64,000 nucleotides of DNA from Nitrosospira sp. 56-18 (lineage in GTDB: Bacteria; Pseudomonadota; Gammaproteobacteria; Burkholderiales; Nitrosomonadaceae), in assembly GCA_001899235.1 (NCBI GenBank), contig MKVR01000007.1:1-64000 (forward strand), read 5' to 3'. Positions 34,701 to 42,841 of this stretch are shown in pieces. Position 1 is the first letter of the stretch. Each line of letters starts with the position of its first letter. The notes beneath the pieces were generated by a model that worked only from the letters and a program-made list of their open reading frames with translations, was not told where the DNA came from and did not search any database. The position numbers and the translations under genes were made by a program.

Positions 34701-35295
34701 GCAGACCCATGCCGGAGGCCGCCTGATCGCCTACGCGGTAAGACGGAAGGGGCAGGAAAGCGCGATGATCACTGAAGCGGATGTGCTGCGCTTCCTGCGC
34801 TCGCGCCTGCCCGACTACATGATTCCGGCCCGCGTCGTATGGCTGGAACGCCTTCCGTTGACCAGCAATGGCAAGATCGACAGGCACGCGCTGCCCGCGC
34901 CAAATCGGGAGCAGCAGCGGATGACGCACGCCACGGCGCCTCGCACCGAAATGGAACGAATTCTGTGCGGCATCTGGTCGGATGTGCTCGGCGTGGAGCA
35001 GATCGGCGTCGACGACAATTTTTTCGATCTGGGTGGCCACTCGCTGGCGGCGATTCGTGTACTCGCCGCTGTCATGGCTCGGCTAAAACTGGACCTTCCA
35101 CTGCGGCGGATCTTCGACGCTCCCACAGTGGCGCAGCTGGCTTGCGCCATCGGCGCGGCGCAGGAACGCAATGCGCAGCCGCCACTCGCGATCGAGCGGC
35201 TATCCCGCGAGCAGCATCGCCTCCAAACCTCTTCCCTGCGTACAGATTTCGAACAGGAGGAAACAAATGCACCAGCGCCAACCAGACGATCCTGA
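31735..35295 (+). CDS. Nonribosomal peptide synthetase, module 4 (C-A-T) with Lys2-like adenylation domain, no thioesterase
   Basis: Product of 1186 residues. C domain with LSFAQERMWFLHRLDPGSPL (LCL type) and THHIVADGWS near 190. The A domain (~510-1060) differs from modules 1 and 2: FTSGTTGVPRAIEG (Arg for the usual Lys), SGLSHDPFLRDVLTPLALGA, VMHLTPAMGTMLLDG, YLFFGGDVLDG, APNVEIVNFYGTTETPQAM. These phrases match the adenylation domain of alpha-aminoadipate reductase (Lys2) and related bacterial synthetases. Pocket residues by my alignment are D-P-R-H-F-G-F-Q-A. T domain with FFDLGGHSLAAIR, Ser near 1103. The C-terminal ~45 residues are a polar tail; there is no TE, reductase or terminal C domain, so release is unexplained. 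31 bp after module 3. Confidence 0.92.
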   Translation: MAASSRMDNRTGLSDAKRALLDQWLAGRQRMPVACEPTPRPPGMSEIPLSFAQERMWFLHRLDPGSPLYNVPMPIWLRGAINEQALEQSINGIVSRHEVLRTRFALHGDRPVQIIEPTMHIPLLVCDLREIFEPERAAELEHLIWKETRRPFDLASGSLLRATWVRLGSMGCTGNGDSLDGNIGVLLLVTHHIVADGWSMAVFYRELSRLYLWYAEGIPGQLPELPIQYADYAIWQRSRLTSEMLDRQLAYWRQHLDGAPPLLALPADFHRPPIQGAEGASQALMIEPDIARGIAELGHFAKATPFMTLLAALAVLLYRLSGQDDIVIGTPIAGRSNRNTEQLIGCFLNTMALRTRVRAGMSFFEVLHDAREAALGGFAHADLPFERLLEALQPQRSAAWTPVFQVFFNMLNYAEARVDLPGAELPKETLGGPAEALARFDLTFYAEETAEGLHLKAVYRTELFTHARISEMLAQYRLLLQKVAAAPSASIESHELISATARTLLPDPRQPLPPRLWQAIHCFVTRHATNISDRIALSDGARSWTYGELKTEASAVANRLRQRGIGPGEVIAIFGNRSAAHAIAILGVLEAGAAFMILEPAYPAARLIACLRLARPSGWINLAASGASKTDAQLPEELASFLGQQALKARLSLSLSRKSPKSCKGGTGASEQPKTLGMPETHLSPDSLAYLAFTSGTTGVPRAIEGLHTPLSHFVDWHITTFGLNAADRFSCVSGLSHDPFLRDVLTPLALGATLCIPAAEDLASAARLAGWVNHERISVMHLTPAMGTMLLDGARAIAQACGKASLPSLRYLFFGGDVLDGAFISALRPYAPNVEIVNFYGTTETPQAMAWCPAPPDTAMPLIPFMPLGRGIDGAQLIIQSAPGVQAGIGELGQIHIRSPYLSRGYRDDPGLTARLYIANPFRTVRDAAGDRMFQTGDLGRYLPDGNVVFVGRADEQIKIRGFRVELGEVITALEQHPAVTQARILQEQTHAGGRLIAYAVRRKGQESAMITEADVLRFLRSRLPDYMIPARVVWLERLPLTSNGKIDRHALPAPNREQQRMTHATAPRTEMERILCGIWSDVLGVEQIGVDDNFFDLGGHSLAAIRVLAAVMARLKLDLPLRRIFDAPTVAQLACAIGAAQERNAQPPLAIERLSREQHRLQTSSLRTDFEQEETNAPAPTRRS

Positions 35296-35893
35296 GATCG
35301 CGCTTCTCGAACGCGAAGGCGAGGTCACGCTGATGATCGACGGGGACCAGGCCATGCAGGCATGGGAACGCGAGTTGATGTGCCTGTCATCCGACCTGCT
35401 GTGCCAGTTTGGATCCACGTTCCTGGAGGTCGGGCTGGGGTTGGGAATATCCGCGCTGCGCATCGCCGGCAACCCGCACACTCACCGCCATGTCGTGATC
35501 GAAAAATACCGGAAAGTGATCGATCTTTTCCAGGAATGCAATCCCTCGCCCCCCTCCGCGCTCGAAATAGTCCATGCCGACTTCTTCGATTACCTCCATG
35601 AACTGGAGACAGAAAGCTTCGATGGCATTTTCTTCGATCCGCACCTGCCGAAGGAACTGCGTGAAGATGAAGTTCTGTGGCAGGAAATCGTCCCGCAACT
35701 GGTCCGGACATTAAAAAAGGGCGGTGCGCTGATCCCCTGCTTTTCCAGCTATCCGATCTTGCGCTGGCAGTTCATACCCTTCTTCGATCGCGTGGTGGTC
35801 GATAAAGTGGCATTCAATGCCTACCGGACCACCAATTACATGGCCTATAACACCGGCGACGCCTTCATTCAGCAGTTCATCAAGATGCGCTGA
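35267..35893 (+). CDS. SAM-dependent methyltransferase (guanidinoacetate-methyltransferase-like), NRPS tailoring
   Basis: Product of 208 residues. The start (MHQRQPDDPE) has a strong ribosome site (AGGAGG, 6 nt) and lies inside the end of the module-4 gene, so the two are coupled. The motif I region is STFLEVGLGLGISALRIAGN, the acidic strand end is VVIEKYRKVID, and ESFDGIFFDPHLPKELRED and RTLKKGGALIPCF follow. The pattern resembles the guanidinoacetate N-methyltransferase / RMT2 group, including the acidic residue before motif I (MIDGDQAMQAWERELM). The likely role is methylation of the peptide or a precursor. Substrate is unknown. Confidence 0.8.
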   Translation: MHQRQPDDPEIALLEREGEVTLMIDGDQAMQAWERELMCLSSDLLCQFGSTFLEVGLGLGISALRIAGNPHTHRHVVIEKYRKVIDLFQECNPSPPSALEIVHADFFDYLHELETESFDGIFFDPHLPKELREDEVLWQEIVPQLVRTLKKGGALIPCFSSYPILRWQFIPFFDRVVVDKVAFNAYRTTNYMAYNTGDAFIQQFIKMR

Positions 35894-36254
35894 ATCCGGC
35901 CCCCGAAGCGCAGGGCACAGCTTTCCCCCAAGGAAACAAATATCTTCGCCATCCCCTCCGCCAGGAGCGCACACGTGAGGTAGGGTCCTCCTGGGATACC
36001 CATTCCGCAATGTTTTCCGGATAAAGCCATGTGTCCACAACTGTAAGATTCTACAGCTATTCAAAACACTCGTTCTGATGTTTCATACCATCATGGGACG
36101 AGCTGAGCCAATCTCCGCTGGCATGACCATTGTTGCGGGCCTTGCGATCACCTCAAGTTTTGCCAGTAACGTTCCGCCAGATTTATTCAGAAGCTCCGGT
36201 ATCGAGTTGGATTTCTCAAGCCAATCATGTTTGTTGCTTTATATCCATCGCACC
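35894..36254. other. Spacer between NRPS operon and chemosensory operon
   Basis: About 360 bp. The CheW reading frame is open back to 36078 but without family resemblance. It should contain the chemosensory operon promoter. I see no clear promoter consensus, terminator or other gene. Confidence 0.4.
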
Positions 36255-36707
36255 ATGGCCTGCCAATATCTTGTTTTCACCCTGGATGACCAGAGCTACG
36301 CGCTGCCTCTGCCCTCGGTAGATCGGGTGGCGCGAGTGGCCCAGATCACGCCGCTGCCGAACGCGCCGGGTATCGTATTGGGCGTAATCAATATTCACGG
36401 CAGGATTATTCCAGTCATCGACTTTCGGCGGCGCTTCAACCTGCCGAAACGCGAAATTGTTCTGGATGACCAGCTGATTCTTGCCCACGCCGGGCTGCGC
36501 CGGCTCGCCCTGATAGCGGATGCGGTAACGGAAGTAATCGAATGCCCGGATCATGGCCTGGCCTTGACGGAGCACATCGTTCCGGGCACCAAGTACCTGG
36601 AAGGCATCTTGAAGTTCAAGGATGGATTGGTCCTCATCCATGATCTGGACAAATTTCTTTCGCTGGAAGAAGAAAAAGCCTTGGATATCGCGCTGGAAAC
36701 CGCCTGA
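36255..36707 (+). CDS. cheW: CheW-like coupling protein 1 (WspB position)
   Basis: Product of 150 residues starting MACQYLVFTLDDQSYALPLP. It contains VDRVARVAQITPLPNAPGIV, LGVINIHGRIIPVIDFRRRF and a C-terminal EGILKFKDGLVLIHDLDKFL, the CheW-domain strands that contact receptor and kinase. No clear ribosome site precedes the ATG. The frame extends upstream, but that part is not CheW-like. First gene of a seven-gene operon whose order resembles wsp/ACF-type systems. Confidence 0.88.
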   Translation: MACQYLVFTLDDQSYALPLPSVDRVARVAQITPLPNAPGIVLGVINIHGRIIPVIDFRRRFNLPKREIVLDDQLILAHAGLRRLALIADAVTEVIECPDHGLALTEHIVPGTKYLEGILKFKDGLVLIHDLDKFLSLEEEKALDIALETA

Positions 36708-36723
36708 AACAGATGCGCATGAT

Positions 36724-38250
36724 ATGCGAATGACACTCCCACACCCTCTCCTTCTACAGTTGAGCGAACAGCTGGCCAATCGGATGGGCTTGTATTACCC
36801 GGTCAACCGCTGGGGCGATCTTGAGCGGGGACTTAGTGCCGCCGTACCCGCGCTGGGAATGAAAAACCTCGAAACCTGTGTTCGGCATATCCTGTCCGCC
36901 TCGCTTGCACGCCCCCAGATCGAAATTCTGGCTCGCCATCTCACTGTGGGCGAAACCTATTTTTTTCGGGAAAAAAGGGTTCTTCAAGTACTGGAAGAGC
37001 GCATTCTTCCGGATTTGATACGCACCTGCGTCCGCGACCATCGCATGCTGCGCATCTGGAGCGCAGGCTGCTGCACCGGCGAGGAAGCCTATTCAATAGC
37101 CATGATACTGGATCGGCTCATCCATCCATCCACGGAATGGAACGCGGTCATTCTTGCCACGGATATCAATCCCGTATTCCTGCAAAAAGCAACTGACGGA
37201 ATCTATAGCGACTGGTCTTTTCGCGACACGCCAGGCTGGATGAAAGAGCGGTACTTCAAGAAGAAAAAGAACAGGCAGTTCGAGATATTGCCGCATATTC
37301 GCAGGCGCGTAAGCTTTTCCTACCTCAACCTTGCAGGAGACACCTATCCATCCGCCGTCAATGGTACGGATGCGATGGATATGATCTTCTGCCGCAATGT
37401 AATGATGTACTTCAGTGCGGAAGCGAAAAGGAAAATCGTTCGAAACTTCCACCACTCGCTTGTAGACGGCGGCTGGCTCATTGTCAGCGCTGTGGAAGTA
37501 CAAGGCAGTGCCTTTCCTCAATTTTACGCCAGAAGTTTCCCGGGCGTGATTCTCTATCAGAAAAGCGAAATTCCCATACCGCGAATCGACATGCCTGCTT
37601 GCGGGATTCCCGCCCCTGCCCCGCCATCCCCGCGACCAGACACTTGCGGACTTCCGGAAGTGCATCCGGTGCATCCACACGGGGAAACCGCAAGGAAAGA
37701 ATCGGTGGCGCCGGAAGCAGATTCGCCTCAATGGAAAAAAAAGATGCCGGGCACCCAAGCCCATATGAATAGAACCAGCCAGGAGAAAAGTGAGTCGTAC
37801 CACCATACCGCCCGCGCCCACGCGAACCTGGGCCAGCTCGGCGAAGCCGTCAAATGGTGTGAAAAGGCCATCGCGGCGGACAAGCTCAATGGCGCCAGCC
37901 ATTACCTTATGGCTACCCTCCAGCTGGAGTCCGGCCAGGACGAAAACGCGGTCCAGTCCCTGTTGCGCACACTGTATCTCGATCCGGATTTCGTGCTCGC
38001 CTATTTCGCATTGGCCAGTCTCCACTTGTCACAGGGGCGAAAACGTGAAGCTGGACGCCACTTCGCCAATACGCTGTCACTGCTGCGCACGCTGCCTCCC
38101 GGCACGTCTCTGCCGGAATCGGATGGCCTGACAGCCGGGCAGCTTATCGAGATCATCCGCTCGCTTGGTTACCCAGCCACGCCCCATGGAAGCAGCGCCA
38201 ACGACTCCCTTGACAATAGGGGGCACAGGAGGAAAAAACTGAATGAATAG
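36724..38250 (+). CDS. cheR: CheR methyltransferase with C-terminal TPR (WspC-like)
   Basis: Product of 508 residues, longer than plain CheR (about 280). Residues ~1-270 are CheR: LTVGETYFFREKRVLQVLEE, RIWSAGCCTGEEAYSIAMIL (SAM site), LATDINPVFLQKA, MDMIFCRNVMMYFS. A Pro-rich linker follows (PAPAPPSPRPD). The last ~140 residues carry tetratricopeptide-like helices (YHHTARAHANLGQLGEAVKW, ASHYLMATLQLESGQDENAV, LAYFALASLHLSQGRKREAG). CheR-TPR proteins methylate receptor Glu residues in Wsp-type clusters. ATG at 36724 or 36730. It overlaps the next gene by 8 bp. Confidence 0.92.
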   Translation: MRMTLPHPLLLQLSEQLANRMGLYYPVNRWGDLERGLSAAVPALGMKNLETCVRHILSASLARPQIEILARHLTVGETYFFREKRVLQVLEERILPDLIRTCVRDHRMLRIWSAGCCTGEEAYSIAMILDRLIHPSTEWNAVILATDINPVFLQKATDGIYSDWSFRDTPGWMKERYFKKKKNRQFEILPHIRRRVSFSYLNLAGDTYPSAVNGTDAMDMIFCRNVMMYFSAEAKRKIVRNFHHSLVDGGWLIVSAVEVQGSAFPQFYARSFPGVILYQKSEIPIPRIDMPACGIPAPAPPSPRPDTCGLPEVHPVHPHGETARKESVAPEADSPQWKKKMPGTQAHMNRTSQEKSESYHHTARAHANLGQLGEAVKWCEKAIAADKLNGASHYLMATLQLESGQDENAVQSLLRTLYLDPDFVLAYFALASLHLSQGRKREAGRHFANTLSLLRTLPPGTSLPESDGLTAGQLIEIIRSLGYPATPHGSSANDSLDNRGHRRKKLNE

Positions 38251-38875
38251 CAAAATGACGCCTCCGCCGCTGGCTCGATCTTTGCTGTCCGGTACCGCCG
38301 GACAGCGGGTAGCCGCAGCACATGACTTCCTCGCGGATATCTGGAAACCATCCAGCCAGGAGATACAAAGGATACTGAAAGCAAGGGCATCGGCATTGGC
38401 GCAGGAACCGGTGGCCGAACAAAGCGTTGCCGGAAGCCTGGAAGTTGTGGAATTTATTCTTGCCCACGAAAGATATGCGATTGAATCACGTTTCATTCGT
38501 GAAGTCGCCGTGCTGGAAAGCTTGACACCGCTCCCCTGCGTCCCAGCCTTTGTACTGGGCATCGCCAATCTGCGGGGAGAAATGCTTCCCATCATCGATC
38601 TCAAGAAATTCTTCGAACTACCCGACAAGGGACTGGGCGATCTCAACAAGATCATTGTGCTGAGATCCGGAGCAGCGCTATTCAGTGTCCTGGCCGATGC
38701 GATCGCCGGCGTGCGCCGTGTGCTGCTGGCCGACGTCCATCCTTCGCCACCCACGCTCACGGGTATCCGCAGAGATTATTTGAAGGGAATAACCGCGGAG
38801 CGGCTGGTCGTCCTGGATGCCGAAAAACTCCTCTCGGACAAAAGCATTGTCGTGCAGGAAGAGGTGGGTGAATAG
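38243..38875 (+). CDS. cheW: CheW-like coupling protein 2 (WspD position)
   Basis: Product of 210 residues. An N-terminal extension of ~65 residues (FLADIWKPSSQEIQRILKAR) precedes a CheW domain: VVEFILAHERYAIESRFIRE, LPCVPAFVLGIANLRGEMLP, LVVLDAEKLLSDKSI. The extension and the position after CheR-TPR match WspD. Strong AGGAGG ribosome site inside the end of cheR indicates coupling. Confidence 0.9.
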   Translation: MNSKMTPPPLARSLLSGTAGQRVAAAHDFLADIWKPSSQEIQRILKARASALAQEPVAEQSVAGSLEVVEFILAHERYAIESRFIREVAVLESLTPLPCVPAFVLGIANLRGEMLPIIDLKKFFELPDKGLGDLNKIIVLRSGAALFSVLADAIAGVRRVLLADVHPSPPTLTGIRRDYLKGITAERLVVLDAEKLLSDKSIVVQEEVGE

Positions 38876-38986
38876 CTCTCATGACTGAAGAGACATGCAA
38901 ATAATCACGAATCCCGCGTTCTTCGATTCCGGTCTTGAGATTTTGTAAAAGGAATAAGAGAAAGCCGAAGCTTTCAAGGGGGAAAC

Positions 38987-40450
38987 ATGACCATCAGCCA
39001 CAAGATCATCGGCGGTTACGTCGTCATATTGGCGCTGTTGGCGCTGGTGACCGGCGTTGCCTTTCACGCTCTTCACCAGACACAGACGACTTACGACGAT
39101 TTCCTGAACGTGGACGAGCGGCTGCTGGAAAGTGGCAACGACCTCATGACTGTCACCTATGCTCAACAGAGCTACGTGAGGGGCATCTTGCTCTATCCCG
39201 ATATTCGCCAGTTGAACCAGACCCAGCTGGAGGCAAACGATCGCCAGTACAAGGAAATTTTCGCAAAAATGCATCGCTTGATGCGCATACCGGAGAGAAT
39301 CGCCGTCATCAGCGAAATGGAATCCATCCAGCAGCAATTGCTGCAAGCCCAGCAAGAGGTGCTCCGGCTCGCAGCGGAGCAAAAAAACGAAGAAGCGATC
39401 GCCTACACCATAAAGGATTTCCGGCCCCGCAGCCTTGCGCTCATCGAGAAGGCTAAAAATTTTTATGAAGAGCAAACAAAATTGCTCGATAGAGGAAGAA
39501 TTAACCTTGCAGAAGAAGTGAGGCTTTTCACTCTTACCCTGGTCATTGTTTCGCTATTTGCGATTTTTGCAGGGATGAGCATCGGCCTCAACCTGGGCCG
39601 TACCATAACCGGTCAGCTGCGGGAAAGCATTGCGCAACTGTCATCCTCCTCTGCCGAGATTCTTGCCACCACCACGCAGGTTGCCTCGGGCGCCGCCGAA
39701 ACCTCCGCTGCCGTAAGCGAAACCACCGCCACCGTGGAGGAAGTCAAGCAGACTGCGCAACTCGCGAGCCAGAAAGCGAAGTATGTTTCCGATACAGCGC
39801 AGAAAGCCTCTACCGTCTCACGGGCCGGACGCGAATCGGTTGAAGAGGCCATCCAGGGCATGCACCGCATCCAGGAACAGATGGAATCCATTGCCAGCAG
39901 CATCGTGCAGTTGTCCGAACAGAGCCAAGCCATCGGCGAAATCATCGCGACGGTAAACGATCTTGCCGAGCAATCCAATCTTCTGGCGGTAAACGCAGCA
40001 ATCGAAGCGACTCGCGCCGGCGAACATGGCAAAAGCTTCGGCGTGGTGGCGCAGGAGATCAAGAGCCTCGCCGAGCAATCCAGGCAGGCAACCAGCCAGG
40101 TGCGAAGGATCCTGGGCGATATCCAGAAAGCCACGAATACCGCGGTGCTGGCTACCGAGCAGGGAAACAAGGCAGTGGAAGCTGGCGTGAAACAATCCAG
40201 CGAAACCGGCGAATCGATTCGCCTGCTATCCGTGAGCATCAATGACGCGGCACAGGCAGCTACCCAGATCGCCGCTTCCAGCCAGCAGCAGATGATAGGA
40301 ATGGATCAGATCGTGCTGGCGATGGGCAATATCAAGGAAGCTAGTCAGCAGAATGTGGCGGGTACGAAGCAGGCGGAGCTGGCGGCGCAGGGCTTGCATG
40401 AGATGGGCAGCAAGCTGAGCATCATGATCAACGGCAAGACCACCAGATAG
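38987..40450 (+). CDS. Methyl-accepting chemotaxis protein (WspA position), 4HB sensor, apparently no HAMP
   Basis: Product of 487 residues. TM1 at ~7-28 (IIGGYVVILALLALVTGVAF), a helical periplasmic sensor ~30-180 of four-helix-bundle type, and TM2 at ~183-205 (TLTLVIVSLFAIFAGMSIGL). After a short GRTITGQLRESIAQL the signalling domain begins at once, with no recognisable full HAMP domain. The hairpin tip includes LAEQSNLLAVNAAIEATRAG and SFGVVAQEIKSLAEQSRQAT. Glu/Gln pairs for methylation lie in the AAETSAAVSETTATVEEVKQ region and its partner helix. The ATG follows AAGGGGG. It sits in mid-operon rather than first as in wsp. Confidence 0.92.
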   Translation: MTISHKIIGGYVVILALLALVTGVAFHALHQTQTTYDDFLNVDERLLESGNDLMTVTYAQQSYVRGILLYPDIRQLNQTQLEANDRQYKEIFAKMHRLMRIPERIAVISEMESIQQQLLQAQQEVLRLAAEQKNEEAIAYTIKDFRPRSLALIEKAKNFYEEQTKLLDRGRINLAEEVRLFTLTLVIVSLFAIFAGMSIGLNLGRTITGQLRESIAQLSSSSAEILATTTQVASGAAETSAAVSETTATVEEVKQTAQLASQKAKYVSDTAQKASTVSRAGRESVEEAIQGMHRIQEQMESIASSIVQLSEQSQAIGEIIATVNDLAEQSNLLAVNAAIEATRAGEHGKSFGVVAQEIKSLAEQSRQATSQVRRILGDIQKATNTAVLATEQGNKAVEAGVKQSSETGESIRLLSVSINDAAQAATQIAASSQQQMIGMDQIVLAMGNIKEASQQNVAGTKQAELAAQGLHEMGSKLSIMINGKTTR

Positions 40451-40465
40451 CAGGAACATAATCCC

Positions 40466-42826
40466 ATGCCGACCAACGATGAGCTCCTGAAGAGACTCCT
40501 GGCAACTTTTCGTCCCGAAGCCGAGGCGCATCTGCAGGTAATGTCTTCGGAATTGTGCTCCCTGGAGAAAACACCGCCGGGCAAGCAGCATGCAGACATT
40601 ATTGAAACCGTATTTCGCGAAGTGCACAGCCTGAAAGGCGCGGCGCGAGCAGTGAATCTGACGCAGATGGAATCCGTTTGCCAGGCAATGGAAGCAGTTT
40701 TTGCCGCTTTGAAAAATAAACGTCTCCCGGCTTCCTCTCACTTGATCGATCTGTTGCTTCAGGGTGTCGATATGCTCACGAGCCTTCTGGCCGCGAATGA
40801 CGATGCCGTGCGGCAGAAGGCCCTGGCAGCACCTCTGATACGCCAGTTCGAGGATGTGTTGAAAGGGTTATCGACCGGCCCTGCCACCATGCCACCCATC
40901 ACCGCGGTTGTGCCGCCCCCCCCTGCTCTTTCTGTTTCTTCCGCGGTTTCCGCCAGCAGGCTGGCCGAATCCGGCACGCGCAATGAAATGCCGGCACCGC
41001 GGCCAGCCCGCGGTCTTGGCGCCACTACCGTCAGGGTTTCCACCGCCAAACTGGATTCTGTCATGCGGCAAATCGAGGAGCTGCTGCTGCCGCGGCTCAA
41101 GATCGACCAGCACGTCAATGAATTGAACCAGATTTTTTTTGAGTTCGTGGAATGGAAAAAACAGCGGCAGCAGATCCAGCCCGCACTGCGACTCATTGAA
41201 CAGAAATTGGCTGGCAACACCGATGCCACGACTTCCAGATACAAACATGAACTATCCCGGATACTCGGCTATCTGGATGCGGAGCAACTGCGCATGAAAA
41301 TGCTGGAGGACCGCCTGGGGCAATTGCAGCATGCCACCGTACAGGATCAACGTATGCTGGCCAGCATGAATGAGAGCTTGCGGCGGGACGTGAAAGAAAT
41401 GCAGCTGCTGCCATTCTCCTCGCTGCTCGACGTCTTTCCCCGGTTCTGCCGCGAACTCGCGCGCAAGCAGGGCAAAAGTATTGAACTCGTCATCAGGGGG
41501 GATGGAATCGAAATCGATCGGCACATACTGGAGGAGATCAGAGACCCGCTCATCCACCTTGTGCGCAATTGCATCGACCACGGAATCGAGCAGCCGCAAG
41601 TCCGCCTTGCCAAGGGGAAACCAGCGCACGGAACAATCACATTGTCATGTTCGCAGAGGGATAGCGGTACAGCGGAAGTGTTGGTATCGGATGATGGCGC
41701 AGGCATTGATATCGCCCAGGTGAAAGCCGCTGCCTGCAGGCTCGGCTTCATGTCGGTCGAAGAGGCGGAACGGCTGGACGAACTGGAGTCGACGCTGCTC
41801 ATTTTTCATTCCGGTCTTTCGACCAGCGCTACTGTCACGGATATCTCGGGACGTGGGCTGGGGCTGGCCATCGTGCGTGAAAAAATCGAGCGGCTTGGCG
41901 GCGGCATCGTAGTAAAAACCAAACCGGGCCGCGAAACCGTTTTCCATATCTCTCTTCCCCTCGTGCTGGCAAATTTTCGCGGGGTTCTCGTTCGTGCCGG
42001 AGGACAACTATTCGTCATCCCTTCCACCGGGGTGGAACGCGTACTGCGATTTTCCGGCGAGGACATCCGGACGGTCAAAAATCGCGAAACGATTCTGGTG
42101 GATGGAAAACCGGTTTCCCTCGTCGGACTGAGCAATGCGCTCGAATTGGCGCCCGTCCGGCCCCAGATGGAAGCAAAGCCATTCTCTCAAGCTCTGATTC
42201 TCGGGTCGGAGGCTTTCCAGATAGCGTTCCTTGTGGAGGAAATTCTGGGTGAGCAGGAGGTATTGGTCAAGACCCTCATCCGGCCGCTGGCTCGTATCCG
42301 CAATGTCACCGGCGCAAGCGTGCTGGGCAACGGACAGGTCGTACCTGTCCTCAATGTACAGGACTTGCTGAAATCGGCGATAAAGCATCGGGGCATGGAA
42401 TCTCCATCGCCATCCAGTATACCTCGGCCGCCAGATGAAGAGCATGGGAGCGTGCCAGAACATGCAATCCTGGTGGTAGAGGATTCCATCACCTCCCGGA
42501 CCTTGCTCAAAGCCATTCTGGAGTCGGCAGGCTATCGCGTCGGTACGGCCGTGGACGGCGTGGATGGATACACCGCGCTGAAAACCGCGAAATTCGATCT
42601 TGTCGTCTCCGATGTGGAAATGCCGCGCATGGACGGTTTCGATCTCACTGCGAAGATACGCGCGGACAAGCAGCTTGCCGGCCTTCCAGTCGTACTGGTC
42701 ACAGCGCTGGAGTCGCGCGAACACCGCGAACGCGGAGTGGACGCGGGTGCGAATGCATATGTAGTAAAGAGCGGCTTCGACCAAAGCAACTTACTGGAGA
42801 TCATCCGGCGTCTCCTCCGTTTCTAA
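40466..42826 (+). CDS. cheA: CheA-type hybrid histidine kinase with C-terminal receiver (WspE-like)
   Basis: Product of 786 residues. Hpt domain ~1-105 with phospho-His in VFREVHSLKGAARAV (His54). Linker and dimerisation region ~180-330. ATPase ~340-500: LIHLVRNCIDHGIEQPQVRL (N box), VLVSDDGAGIDIAQVK and DISGRGLGLAIVREKIERLG. CheW-like domain ~505-640. Receiver ~666-786 with ILVVEDSITSRTLLKAILES, the phospho-Asp in LVVSDVEMPRMDG (about 716) and VTALESREHRERG. Fusion of kinase and receiver is the WspE/FrzE/PilL arrangement used in alternative-function systems, not in CheA for flagella. Confidence 0.94.
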   Translation: MPTNDELLKRLLATFRPEAEAHLQVMSSELCSLEKTPPGKQHADIIETVFREVHSLKGAARAVNLTQMESVCQAMEAVFAALKNKRLPASSHLIDLLLQGVDMLTSLLAANDDAVRQKALAAPLIRQFEDVLKGLSTGPATMPPITAVVPPPPALSVSSAVSASRLAESGTRNEMPAPRPARGLGATTVRVSTAKLDSVMRQIEELLLPRLKIDQHVNELNQIFFEFVEWKKQRQQIQPALRLIEQKLAGNTDATTSRYKHELSRILGYLDAEQLRMKMLEDRLGQLQHATVQDQRMLASMNESLRRDVKEMQLLPFSSLLDVFPRFCRELARKQGKSIELVIRGDGIEIDRHILEEIRDPLIHLVRNCIDHGIEQPQVRLAKGKPAHGTITLSCSQRDSGTAEVLVSDDGAGIDIAQVKAAACRLGFMSVEEAERLDELESTLLIFHSGLSTSATVTDISGRGLGLAIVREKIERLGGGIVVKTKPGRETVFHISLPLVLANFRGVLVRAGGQLFVIPSTGVERVLRFSGEDIRTVKNRETILVDGKPVSLVGLSNALELAPVRPQMEAKPFSQALILGSEAFQIAFLVEEILGEQEVLVKTLIRPLARIRNVTGASVLGNGQVVPVLNVQDLLKSAIKHRGMESPSPSSIPRPPDEEHGSVPEHAILVVEDSITSRTLLKAILESAGYRVGTAVDGVDGYTALKTAKFDLVVSDVEMPRMDGFDLTAKIRADKQLAGLPVVLVTALESREHRERGVDAGANAYVVKSGFDQSNLLEIIRRLLRF

Positions 42827-42841
42827 TCATCCCTCCTTTTT

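Noticed and set aside
37093-38025. 310-codon minus-strand frame inside cheR
   Set aside because: Covers the CheR catalytic motifs on the opposite strand; no domain recognised.
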